A stretch of DNA of 13,893 bases, taken from the NCBI GenBank assembly GCA_021808875.1, contig JAKBAU010000060.1, forward strand, positions 1 through 13,893. The letters are read 5' to 3'. Positions 1 to 6,920 of the stretch are shown one piece after another. The notes under the pieces were generated by a model. It was not told the DNA's origin. It ran no database searches and was given only the letters and a program-made list of their open reading frames with translations. Positions within the stretch are counted from its first letter, which is position 1. Each line of letters begins with the position of its first letter. This DNA comes from Pseudomonadota bacterium. GTDB lineage: Bacteria > Pseudomonadota > Alphaproteobacteria > Micropepsales > Micropepsaceae. The position numbers and the translations under genes are program-made.

Positions 1-2
1 AC

Positions 3-827
3 GTCGCATATTTTGAGGTAAGGCAGGTTGCCGAGGAAATATCCAAACTCGACTCGTCTTCAGTCTGCAAGATTGCTCCTGTGGCACTTGTTTTCTCTTA
101 CGAGGCCGATTGGCTGCTCCAGATCCAACCCCAGGCAAAGAACTTTCGCTGGCTACGTCTGGCGTTCGAAATGTATGAGGGACTACGCAGCCTGGGGCTT
201 GATGTCGACATCGTGCCCGAAAACGGCGATCTTTCCGGCTACAAGCTCATCATTGTTCCCTCTCTGCCAATTGCCGGCAACAAATTCGTAGCCACTCTTG
301 GTCAACTTCGTGTGCCAGTCCTCCTTGGCCCGCGCTCAGGATCGAAAACAAATACGCTTTCCATCGTTCCCAACCTGCCTCCAGGAAACCTGTCCGAATT
401 ACTGGACATAACCATAACCCGGGTAGAGAGCCTGGCCATGTGGTGGAGAGAAGCTGTGCGCATCAAAGAGCGTGAATTCCATGGCCTGGTATGGCGTGAG
501 CATATAAGCAGCTCACTACCACCGCTGGCGACTTTTTCGGATGGGGCCGGTGCATGGTACCGCAAGGATCATATTGAGTATCTTGCAACCTGGCCGGATC
601 GCGAATTCCTCAATTACATTCTTTCGGAGCTCGCACTTCGTGCAGGGCTGGAGCCACAAAGGCGGGACTTGGGCGTGCGTACGCGTGACCGCGGCATGAT
701 GAGGTTTGCCTTCAACTATTCCGCTGAACAGCGGAGGGCGCCAGCTCCGGCCAATGCCGAATTTCTTATTGGGGGTCATGACATGCCGCCAGCAAGCGTG
801 TCAGTCTGGCGGCTCGCGCAAGGATGA
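3..827 (+). CDS. GH42 beta-galactosidase, C-terminal part (5' truncated by window edge)
   Basis: The reading frame is open from the window edge to a TGA at 825-827, so only the last ~274 residues are present; glycoside hydrolase family 42 enzymes usually have 650-700. The visible part begins with a segment ending in a VALVFSYEADW stretch, typical of the start of the GH42 trimerisation domain, which follows the catalytic barrel. It ends with a small beta-rich segment (FAFNYS ... LIGGHDMPPASVSVWR) like the GH42 C-terminal domain. The catalytic glutamates lie in the missing barrel and cannot be checked. The family hydrolyses terminal beta-galactosides, usually small oligosaccharides, in the cytoplasm. 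It ends 20 nt before the sugar-acid dehydratase gene and would supply galactose to the pathway encoded downstream (inference). An internal GTG at 81 is not the real start, because homology-like sequence continues upstream to the edge. The family call is firm; the exact substrate is open. Confidence 0.85.
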   Translation, partial: VAYFEVRQVAEEISKLDSSSVCKIAPVALVFSYEADWLLQIQPQAKNFRWLRLAFEMYEGLRSLGLDVDIVPENGDLSGYKLIIVPSLPIAGNKFVATLGQLRVPVLLGPRSGSKTNTLSIVPNLPPGNLSELLDITITRVESLAMWWREAVRIKEREFHGLVWREHISSSLPPLATFSDGAGAWYRKDHIEYLATWPDREFLNYILSELALRAGLEPQRRDLGVRTRDRGMMRFAFNYSAEQRRAPAPANAEFLIGGHDMPPASVSVWRLAQG

Positions 828-847
828 CATTGTGAACTATTGAACAT

Positions 848-2581
848 ATGTGGAAGCGGAAAATAGACGTGTCACGCAGCAGCAGAAGCTATGGAAAGCT
901 CGATCGGGACGGGTTCATTCATCGGAGTTGGATGAAAAGCGAAGGCCTTCCCGATCACGCTTTTGACGGGCGCCCGGTTATCGGCATATGTAACACCTGG
1001 TCGGAATTGACGCCATGCAATGCTCATTTGCGTGATATCGCAGAGCACGTGAAGCGCGGTGTTTGGGAAGCAGGAGGTCTGCCACTCGAATTTCCTGCGA
1101 TGTCGCTTGGTGAAACGCAGATGCGACCAACGGCGATGCTCTTCCGCAATCTTTTGGCGATGGAAGTTGAGGAATCCATCCGGGGAAATCCTATTGATGG
1201 TGTCGTACTTCTTGGCGGCTGCGACAAGACCACGCCTGGTCAGATGATGGGAGCGGCGAGCGTTGATCTGCCAACGATCGTGGTGTCCTCCGGACCAATG
1301 CTGAACGGAAAGTATCGTGGCAAGGATATCGGCTCAGGCACAGATGTGTGGAAGTTTTCCGAAGCTGTACGGGCAGGAGACATGACACTTTCTGACTTTA
1401 TGGCAGCCGAAAGCGGAATGTCGCGTAGTGCTGGTACTTGCATGACAATGGGTACTGCCTCGACGATGGCAAGTCTGGTGGAAGCCCTGGGACTCAGCTT
1501 GCCCTATAATGCGGCATTGCCCGCCGTGGACGGGCGTCGGCGGGCTCTTGCTCACATGAGTGGCCACGCCATCGTCAGGCTAGTTCGCGAAAAGGTTCGA
1601 ATGTCGACGATTTTGTCGCGGCAGGCTTTCGAAAACGCCATTCGAGTACATGCCGCAATTGGCGGCTCAACCAACGCGATTCTCCACCTACTCGCCCTGG
1701 CTGGCCGGTTGGGTGTGTCTCTTTCCCTTGACGATTTCGACCGGCTTGGTCGCGATGTGCCCCTGCTTGTAGACCTAATGCCATCTGGCCGATTTCTGAT
1801 GGAGGATTTCTGCTACGCGGGAGGTATACCTGCGGTTATTCGGGAACTGGGAGCGCTGATCAATCGGGACAGCGTTACTGCTTCGGGCAGTACAATGTCA
1901 GATATCGCCGATAATGCCGAATGCACGAATCAAGACGTTATTCGTACCATGGAAAATCCGGTCAACACGACATCTGGTGTTTGGGTATTGCGCGGTAACC
2001 TTTGTCCCCTGGGCGCAATAGTCAAACCGAGCGCGGCTACTCCATCGCTCCTCAACCATCGGGGACGCGCTGTAGTGTTTGAGAGTATCGAGGACTACAA
2101 GGCGCGCATCGATGATCCTGCTCTTGATGTTGATGAGCAGTCGATACTTGTCCTGAAGGGGTGCGGCCCGAAGGGGTACCCCGGAATGCCGGAAGTCGGA
2201 AATATGGCACTTCCTAAAAAGCTGCTCGAAAAGGGTGTGCGCGATATGATTCGCATTTCTGATGCGCGAATGAGCGGTACGGCATTTGGGTCAGTCATTC
2301 TCCATGTCGCGCCTGAGGCCGCCGCGGGAGGAACGTTGGCTCTGGTGCGTGATGGCGACGAAATTGTCCTAGACGGGCCTCATCGGCGTCTTGACCTTCT
2401 CGTTTCCGATAATGAACTCGCACTTCGACGGAAGCACCTCAGGGCAGCGCAGTACCAGCCGTCATATTCGCGGGGTTGGGCAAAACTTTATTGTGATACC
2501 GTTCAACAGGCTGACCAGGGCTGTGATCTTGACTTTCTGGTCGGTGCAAGTGGAGACGTCGTGGAGCGGGAGTCGCATTGA
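848..2581 (+). CDS. IlvD/Edd-family sugar-acid dehydratase, probably D-galactonate (or L-arabinonate/D-fuconate) dehydratase
   Basis: This 577-residue protein has the length of pentonate/hexonate dehydratases of the IlvD/Edd family (L-arabinonate dehydratase ~579). These [2Fe-2S], Mg-dependent enzymes dehydrate aldonic acids to 2-keto-3-deoxy acids. The three cluster cysteines are visible: C57 in TPCN, C125 in GGCDK and C198 in AGTCM. So are the metal-side residues E89 (LGET) and D126, the lysine K127, and S476/T478 in the DARMSGTAFG motif that carries the catalytic serine. The N-terminal FDGRPVIGICNTWSELTPCN region is typical of the sugar-acid branch rather than biosynthetic IlvD. The start is the first ATG of the conserved region; no strong ribosome site is visible. 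Substrate is inferred from neighbours: KDGal kinase and KDPGal aldolase follow, so galactonate is favoured. L-arabinonate dehydratases of this family are known to accept D-galactonate and D-fuconate. It would replace the unrelated enolase-family DgoD. Confidence 0.88.
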   Translation: MWKRKIDVSRSSRSYGKLDRDGFIHRSWMKSEGLPDHAFDGRPVIGICNTWSELTPCNAHLRDIAEHVKRGVWEAGGLPLEFPAMSLGETQMRPTAMLFRNLLAMEVEESIRGNPIDGVVLLGGCDKTTPGQMMGAASVDLPTIVVSSGPMLNGKYRGKDIGSGTDVWKFSEAVRAGDMTLSDFMAAESGMSRSAGTCMTMGTASTMASLVEALGLSLPYNAALPAVDGRRRALAHMSGHAIVRLVREKVRMSTILSRQAFENAIRVHAAIGGSTNAILHLLALAGRLGVSLSLDDFDRLGRDVPLLVDLMPSGRFLMEDFCYAGGIPAVIRELGALINRDSVTASGSTMSDIADNAECTNQDVIRTMENPVNTTSGVWVLRGNLCPLGAIVKPSAATPSLLNHRGRAVVFESIEDYKARIDDPALDVDEQSILVLKGCGPKGYPGMPEVGNMALPKKLLEKGVRDMIRISDARMSGTAFGSVILHVAPEAAAGGTLALVRDGDEIVLDGPHRRLDLLVSDNELALRRKHLRAAQYQPSYSRGWAKLYCDTVQQADQGCDLDFLVGASGDVVERESH

Positions 2582-3330
2582 TGCGGCATGGTGCAAAGTA
2601 TCCCGATCTAGCTGATCGGAAGGTACTCGTAACAGGTGGCGCAACCGGAATTGGTGCAGCTATCGTCGCCGCTTTCTGTGAGCAAGGTGCAAATGTAGGC
2701 TTTCTGGATATTGATAATCAGTCTGGAAGTGTGCTCGCTGAAGGCACTGGAGCAGTCTTTCGGGCCTGTGATGTACGAAGCGTGCCGACGTTCATGTCGA
2801 CGATCGACGAGCTGTCGGAGGCTCTTGGTGGGATCGAAATTCTCGTGAATAACGTCGCTCACGATGAGCGCCATGAAGCTGCGTCGCTGAGTTGGGACGC
2901 ATGGCGGAGCAATCTTGCGATAAACCTTGATCCGGTCATGCTTGCTTCTCAACGCGTTTTTGAAGAGATGAAGTCGCGAGGCTCCGGTACAATCATTAAT
3001 CTGGCTTCAATCAATGCATTTTTGGCACCGGAAAATCTCGCCGCGTACAATACTGCGAAAGCCGGGATTATCGCGCTTACCAAGACTCTCGCCCGCGCCT
3101 GGGGACAATTTGGTGTCCGCGTCAACGCCATCTCGCCTGGCTGGGTCGTCACCGAAAGGCAGCTGGCACTGTGGCTGTCGCCGGAAGCGGAAAGCGCTTG
3201 GATGAAGCAGGTGGCGCTTAAGCGCCGCATTGTTCCTGGAGATGTGGCAAGGCTGGTATTATTCCTCAGCAGTGAGGAAAGTGCAGCGATAACCGGACAG
3301 AATTTTGTGATCGATGGCGGGCGCATATGA
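2581..3330 (+). CDS. Classical SDR sugar dehydrogenase, probably D-galactose 1-dehydrogenase
   Basis: This 249-residue short-chain dehydrogenase has the full set of classical SDR features. The cofactor loop TGGATGIG is at 18-25, the NNVA variant of NNAG at 90-93, and the catalytic tetrad is N115, S143, Y156 and K160 (YNTAK). A PGWVVTE segment follows at 187-192, and the C-terminal VIDGG motif is present. ATG 2581 is chosen over the TTG three bases upstream. It overlaps the dehydratase stop by one base (TGATG), and a GGGAG at 2568-2572 sits 8 nt before it, so coupled translation is likely. Acidic D43/D45 after the second beta strand favour NAD over NADP (inference). In this operon the expected reaction is oxidation of D-galactose to galactonolactone. 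SDR specificity is hard to read from sequence, so L-arabinose, D-fucose or another sugar dehydrogenase activity remains possible. Confidence 0.8.
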   Translation: MRHGAKYPDLADRKVLVTGGATGIGAAIVAAFCEQGANVGFLDIDNQSGSVLAEGTGAVFRACDVRSVPTFMSTIDELSEALGGIEILVNNVAHDERHEAASLSWDAWRSNLAINLDPVMLASQRVFEEMKSRGSGTIINLASINAFLAPENLAAYNTAKAGIIALTKTLARAWGQFGVRVNAISPGWVVTERQLALWLSPEAESAWMKQVALKRRIVPGDVARLVLFLSSEESAAITGQNFVIDGGRI

Positions 3331-4235
3331 GTGGCGAATGGCTTGCTGTAGATTGGGGGTCGACCAGTGTTCGGGCCTGGCGGGTAGATGATGGCGGGCG
3401 GGTTTTGCAGCAGGCGAGCTTTCCCTTTGGCGTAAGTCGTTTAAAGCAAGGCGAGGCTGCGCAGAAATTTGTACAGTGCATTCAAGCAGAACTACATGCG
3501 CAGAGTGTTCCGGCACTGCTGTGCGGGATGATCGGCTCCAATCGTGGTTGGGCTGTCGTTCCGTACCGTCCCTGCCCCGCATCTGCTGAGGATCTTGCAG
3601 GCAGCCTCTTTCGGGTTGTGTCCGAGCCCAACGTAGACATTGTTCCAGGGCTTGTCTGCAAGAACGGGCTCGGTACGGATGTTGCGCGCGGCGAGGAGAC
3701 ACAGATCATTGGCTGGATCGAGAGGGCCGCAGGGCATCAGCTGGATAGCCATGTTCTGTGTTTGCCTGGCACACACAGCAAGTGGGTTCTGGTCGAAAAT
3801 GGCAGAGTGAAGAGGTTTGTCACCGCGATAAGTGGCGAGCTCTTCGACCTGCTATCGAGTCAAAGCCTGCTGAGCGCACCCGAGGCACCAATTTCAATCC
3901 CCGCTTTTGATACCGGGATTGCGAGTGCCGGCGATGGTTGTGCGCTCTCGGCGCGACTCTTTGGTGTACGGGCGAAAGTGGCCGCGGGCGAGATGACTGC
4001 GGCCCACCAACGCAGCTACCTTTCGGGATTGCTAATTGGTGCAGAGGTTGCGTCATTGCCTAATTTGTTGGAGGCCTCATCACGGGCAGTTGTGCATATA
4101 ATTGGCGTTCCATTGCTCACGGACCTGTACGCCCGTGCCCTGGGGAAATTCAACATACGCAGTATCAGCTATGACGGAGCTGTATTGGCGCTGGCTGGCC
4201 TCAGCTACCTCCATGCAAGGATATCGTCGCGATGA
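3327..4235 (+). CDS. dgoK: 2-dehydro-3-deoxygalactonokinase (DgoK family)
   Basis: This 302-residue protein matches the DgoK family in length and motifs. The ATPase phosphate-1 loop VDWGSTSVRAW is at 8-18, followed by GMIGS at 67-71, RGEETQI at 121-127, LPGTHSKW at 146-153 and TAISGELF at 166-173. The enzyme phosphorylates 2-keto-3-deoxy-D-galactonate at O6 with ATP in the cytoplasm, giving KDPGal. The start ATG overlaps the preceding SDR stop in an ATGA (4 nt), and its own stop overlaps the next gene in the same way, so the three products are likely made in step. Its presence is the strongest pointer that the operon handles galactose rather than arabinose, whose 2-keto-3-deoxy acid is not phosphorylated in the known bacterial pathways. 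No truncation or missing motif is seen. Confidence 0.9.
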   Translation: MSGEWLAVDWGSTSVRAWRVDDGGRVLQQASFPFGVSRLKQGEAAQKFVQCIQAELHAQSVPALLCGMIGSNRGWAVVPYRPCPASAEDLAGSLFRVVSEPNVDIVPGLVCKNGLGTDVARGEETQIIGWIERAAGHQLDSHVLCLPGTHSKWVLVENGRVKRFVTAISGELFDLLSSQSLLSAPEAPISIPAFDTGIASAGDGCALSARLFGVRAKVAAGEMTAAHQRSYLSGLLIGAEVASLPNLLEASSRAVVHIIGVPLLTDLYARALGKFNIRSISYDGAVLALAGLSYLHARISSR

Positions 4236-4861
4236 AGTTTGAAGAAGCGCTGGCGGAAATGCCAATCGTTGCGATCCTGCGCGGTATTACGCCCGACACG
4301 GTTTTGACAGTGGCAGACGCGCTTGTGTCGGCCGGAATTAGACTTGTTGAGGTTCCGCTCAATTCGCCACAGCCGCTGGAAAGTATTTCGCGGCTAGCGC
4401 GTGAATTTTCCGATCGGATGGCGTGTGGAGCCGGGACGGTTCTTGACCCCAACAGTGTTGACCTGGTGCATGGAGCTGGCGGCACACTCGTTGTGACCCC
4501 TAATACCAATCCCGGTGTGATTTTCCGCGGTGTCGCAAAGGGCATGACCGTCATACCGGGATTTGTGACGCCCACTGAAGCATTTGCCGCTCTCCAAGCC
4601 GGGGCGAAGTACTTGAAATTGTTCCCCGCCGGTCCGCTTGGTCCAGCTTATCTTAAGGCTCTCAACAGCGTTCTGCCGAAATCTGCTGCGGTTTTTCCGG
4701 TAGGGGGGGTCGGAGCGGCCGACCTTTCTGCCTGGGTGGCTGCAGGCGCCTCGGGATTTGGCATAGGTGCCGAGCTGTTTAGACCCGGATCTGACCCTGT
4801 GGAGGTTCATCGGCGTGCGACCATGCTCGTCCGCGCGTGCCAGCAAGCGCAGGCGCGTTAG
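4232..4861 (+). CDS. dgoA: 2-dehydro-3-deoxy-6-phosphogalactonate aldolase (DgoA, KDPG/KDPGal aldolase family)
   Basis: This 209-residue class I aldolase of the KDPG/KDPGal family cleaves KDPGal to pyruvate and glyceraldehyde-3-phosphate. Visible landmarks are the N-terminal VAILRGITP, the general acid/base E40 in LVEVPLNSP, GAGTVL at 66-71, VVTPNTNP at 87-94, and the Schiff-base lysine K129 in KYLKLFPAG. The phosphate-binding glycines VFPVGGV and FGIGAELF follow. EVPLNSP rather than EITLRTP is the DgoA-like form, which separates it from Entner-Doudoroff Eda. The ATG overlaps the kinase stop (ATGA), with an AAGGA 10 nt upstream. It is the last gene of the operon; after its stop comes only a small GC hairpin without a T tract. 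Six overlapping or tightly spaced genes could continue to the left, but none continues to the right. Confidence 0.9.
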   Translation: MKFEEALAEMPIVAILRGITPDTVLTVADALVSAGIRLVEVPLNSPQPLESISRLAREFSDRMACGAGTVLDPNSVDLVHGAGGTLVVTPNTNPGVIFRGVAKGMTVIPGFVTPTEAFAALQAGAKYLKLFPAGPLGPAYLKALNSVLPKSAAVFPVGGVGAADLSAWVAAGASGFGIGAELFRPGSDPVEVHRRATMLVRACQQAQAR

Positions 4862-5283
4862 CGCGCAGGGCATGCTGTGACCCAGGGTTTCGGTTGCGCG
4901 TCGCTGCGGGCAGCCGCATTGCGTTGCTCGGTTGGTGGAACGTCCTAAGCGTCCGGCTTCTCCCGCGGTAACCATGGCCACGCGTGCGGTTCGAGGAGAT
5001 GGACCTGGGTCGAGTGGAAAATTGCAGTGCGATACGAATGGAGCGGGTTGGCGGAGGCCGGGGCCGTGCCCAAGCGGCGAGGTGCGATTCTATTTCGCGG
5101 CGGAGCACGAACGGACCTGGAGGGTCGATCAAGGTGACTGGGGGGCCCTTTGCCACAGAGGGGTAAACGACCCCGCGCTCCTGCTGGCCCAGAACGAGGT
5201 GACCTGGCTTGCCGCAGCAGCGTAAGGGACGTTAGAGGGGCAGCCGGCGTCGGCAGGAGGGGCGGGCGATGATGCTAAGTGCC
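4862..5283. other. 422-nt gap without a convincing gene, between the galactose operon and the tRNA
   Basis: No convincing gene is visible. A plus-strand frame of 97 codons (4932-5225) and short frames on both strands are open, but they have no recognisable domain, no clear ribosome site, and overlap each other as expected for GC-rich noncoding DNA. At 4853-4866 a GCGCG/CGCGC stem with a TTAG loop spans the aldolase stop; it has no T tract and is at best a weak 3' end. I looked for a second copy of the tRNA 3' end (an att repeat) and for transposase or integrase remnants and saw neither. The segment also lies immediately 3' of the tRNA, so it must contain that transcript's 3' end. Confidence 0.6.
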
Positions 5284-5359
5284 TGGTGGAGCTGAGCGGG
5301 ATCGAACCGCTGACCTCCTCATTGCGAACGAGGCGCTCTCCCAACTGAGCTACAGCCCC
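5284..5359 (-). tRNA. tRNA-Ala, anticodon CGC
   Basis: On the minus strand a 76-nt cloverleaf reads from 5359 to 5284. The acceptor stem is GGGGCTG/CAGCTCC with the G3:U70 wobble that is the alanine identity element. The D arm is GCTC/GAGC, and the anticodon stem is CCTCG/TGAGG with loop TTCGCAA. The T arm is AGCGG/CCGCT with loop TTCGATC, followed by discriminator A and an encoded CCA. The anticodon CGC reads the alanine codon GCG. All stems pair, with G-U only at 3:70 and at the last anticodon-stem pair. The encoded CCA means the gene needs no CCA addition. It is a single tRNA with its own promoter upstream at 5399-5428. Confidence 0.96.
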
Positions 5360-5398
5360 AGGCCGGTTCCGCGCCTCTTTAGGATTAGACGCGGGGCG

Positions 5399-5428
5399 TA
5401 TCTAGGGAGCGCCCCCGATCGCTGTCAA
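5399..5428 (-). promoter_or_regulatory. Sigma70-type promoter for the tRNA-Ala gene
   Basis: On the minus strand a perfect TTGACA (-35, 5423-5428) is followed after 18 nt by TAGATA (-10, 5399-5404), which matches 4 of 6 consensus bases. The -10 is about 40 nt upstream of the mature tRNA 5' end. It is followed by a GC-rich stretch (CGCCCCGCG) at the position of the discriminator. In known stable-RNA promoters a GC-rich discriminator goes with stringent (ppGpp) control; that it does so here is inference. Confidence 0.6.
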
Positions 5429-5522
5429 GCACAAGCAAGTGACCAGTGCCGTGTCCGGCGGGTTGCCGGCGGGCCGCGGTGTGGTTACAAGCTGGGGCCC
5501 GCCTAGACGCAAGGCCATGCCC

Positions 5523-5822
5523 ATGTACGCCGCCAATCCGTTCATCTGGTTGATCCTCGAGGTCCTTGATTTATACACTTGGGTGATCATCGCCGCGGTG
5601 GTCGCCAGCTGGCTGGTGACCTTCCGTGTCATTAACGTTCACAACTCCTTCGCGCGCTCAGTATTAGGGACTCTCGAGGCGATGACCGAACCGGTTTTTC
5701 GCCAGGTCCGCCGCATCGTTCCGATCGTTGGCGGGCTTGACCTGTCACCACTGATCGTGCTGATCGCGGTGATGTTTCTGCAACGACTGGTGATCTGGCT
5801 TAGTGCCGGTGGTCTTTCCTGA
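5523..5822 (+). CDS. YggT family membrane protein
   Basis: This small integral membrane protein of 99 residues has the YggT-family pattern. A first hydrophobic segment (about 5-32, ending in VVASWLVTF) is followed by the conserved VINVHN and the central amphipathic stretch TEPVFRQVRRIVP. Then come GGLDLSP and a second membrane segment (LIVLIAVMFLQRLV). ATG 5523 is preferred over ATG 5517 because AAGG at 5511-5514 is 8 nt from it but only 2 nt from the other. A GTG at 5439 would add a proline/glycine-rich tail foreign to the family. YggT proteins have been linked to osmotic tolerance and to membrane or division proteins, but the molecular role is unsettled. In many alphaproteobacteria yggT lies close to folD, as here. 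Confidence 0.88.
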   Translation: MYAANPFIWLILEVLDLYTWVIIAAVVASWLVTFRVINVHNSFARSVLGTLEAMTEPVFRQVRRIVPIVGGLDLSPLIVLIAVMFLQRLVIWLSAGGLS

Positions 5823-5853
5823 GGCCGGATCGGTACTGACAGGTGTCGCCCGT

Positions 5854-5859
5854 TATACT
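5854..5859 (+). promoter_or_regulatory. Possible -10 element for folD
   Basis: TATACT matches the -10 consensus at 5 of 6 positions and lies between yggT and folD, about 160 nt before the folD start. The sequence 17 nt upstream (CGGTAC) is not a -35 match, so this is weak. The only other structure in this 199-nt gap is a 6-bp stem, ACCACG/CGTGGT, with loop ATGG at 5902-5917. That stem is not followed by a T tract. Confidence 0.25.
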
Positions 5860-6021
5860 CAACGGCGGACTTTACCCTCAAAGCCAAGGCGGGCTCGCGC
5901 CACCACGATGGCGTGGTAGCACTTTCATGCCGGTTGGCGGGTGATCTCAGGCTCAGGCTAAAGCGGTGGACGGCGTGGCCCCTGCCGGCTATGTCCAACG
6001 TTATCCGACGGGAGAATGCTC

Positions 6022-6906
6022 ATGACCGCAACGCTCATCGATGGCAAGGCTGTTGCCGCGCGCCTCAAGCAGCACCTCTACGAGCAAACCGCCAACCTGA
6101 AGGAGGCCCACGGCCTGGTGCCTGGGCTTGCCACGGTGCTTGTCGGTGCTGATCCGGCAAGTGAGGTATATGTCCGTAACAAGAATAAGATGGCCCAAAG
6201 CCTGGGCTTTACCTCGCGTAGCCATCATCTCTCTGCCGATGCAAGAGAAGCAGAGGTTCAGGACGTCGTCAGGGCGCTCAATACCGATCCCAGCATCCAT
6301 GGGATACTGGTGCAGATGCCCTTGCCTCCTCAGATCCGCGAGGCGGCCGTTCTTGACACACTTGATCCGGCCAAGGACGTGGATGCCCTTACAGCCGCCA
6401 ATGCGGGGCTGCTCCTGAGCGGACGTGCTCGTCTCGTATCCTGTACACCGATGGGTGTCATGCTGCTCCTAAAGGAATATGTCGGCGACATCGCTGGCCA
6501 GGAGGCGCTGGTGATCGGTCGCTCTCTGCTCTTCGGCAAACCGGCGGCGCAATTGCTTCTGGCTGCCAATGCAACCGTAACCATGGCCCATTCGAAATCG
6601 CGCAACCTGCCAGAGCTTTGTCGGCGTGCAGACATTCTGGTCGCTGCGATCGGACGGCCGCAGTTCGTTCAGGGCGACTGGGTTAAACCTGGTGGTGTGG
6701 TGATTGATGTTGGTATCAACCGTGTGCAAGGCACCGACGGCACAAGCCGGCTTGTGGGTGACGTAGCATTCAGCGCTGCCGCCGAGCGCGCCCGCGCCAT
6801 TACCCCTGTACCGGGTGGTGTTGGGGCCATGACGATCGTCTGCCTGATGCGCAACACGCTCATCGCGGCGATGCTTGCTGCAGGACTTGATACAACTTTG
6901 ATTTGA
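6022..6906 (+). CDS. folD: FolD: bifunctional methylenetetrahydrofolate dehydrogenase/methenyltetrahydrofolate cyclohydrolase
   Basis: This 294-residue cytosolic enzyme interconverts 5,10-methylene-, 5,10-methenyl- and 10-formyl-tetrahydrofolate, with NADP in most bacteria. The catalytic set matches E. coli numbering: Y50 and K54 (YVRNK), Q98 (GILVQMP) and D121 (DVDA). The cofactor loop VIGRSLLFGKP is at 164-173, followed by KPGGVVIDVGIN at 222-233 and ITPVPGGVGAMT at 260-271. ATG 6022 is chosen because GGAG at 6011-6014 is 7 nt away; ATG 6016 would leave 1 nt. Unusual residues at normally conserved places are VQMP for VQLP, DVDAL for DVDGF, SCTP for PCTP and PGGVGAMT for PGGVGPMT. All four catalytic residues remain, so it should be active. 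It ends 14 nt before the convergent SCO-family gene. Confidence 0.95.
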   Translation: MTATLIDGKAVAARLKQHLYEQTANLKEAHGLVPGLATVLVGADPASEVYVRNKNKMAQSLGFTSRSHHLSADAREAEVQDVVRALNTDPSIHGILVQMPLPPQIREAAVLDTLDPAKDVDALTAANAGLLLSGRARLVSCTPMGVMLLLKEYVGDIAGQEALVIGRSLLFGKPAAQLLLAANATVTMAHSKSRNLPELCRRADILVAAIGRPQFVQGDWVKPGGVVIDVGINRVQGTDGTSRLVGDVAFSAAAERARAITPVPGGVGAMTIVCLMRNTLIAAMLAAGLDTTLI

Positions 6907-6920
6907 AGGCTCAAGCGCGT

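Noticed and set aside
81..827. GTG at 81 as the start of a complete 248-residue protein
   Set aside because: The frame continues to the window edge and the upstream residues fit GH42, so the gene is cut by the edge rather than starting here.
4853..4866. GCGCG/CGCGC hairpin over the dgoA stop as a terminator
   Set aside because: The stem is short and no T tract follows.
4394..4981. Minus-strand open frame of 195 codons over dgoA
   Set aside because: It lies antisense to a well-supported aldolase gene and its translation has no family features.
4932..5225. Plus-strand open frame of 97 codons between dgoA and the tRNA
   Set aside because: No recognisable domain, no ribosome site, arginine/glycine-rich composition, and competing open frames on both strands as expected for GC-rich noncoding DNA.
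5439..5522. GTG 5439 as an earlier start of yggT
   Set aside because: It would add a proline/glycine-rich tail absent from the family, and a better-spaced ribosome site serves ATG 5523.
5902..5917. ACCACG/CGTGGT hairpin as a yggT terminator
   Set aside because: The stem is only 6 bp and no T tract follows.
5823..6021. A DUF167/YggU gene between yggT and folD, as found in some alphaproteobacteria
   Set aside because: The gap is only 199 nt and no frame shows the family's motifs.
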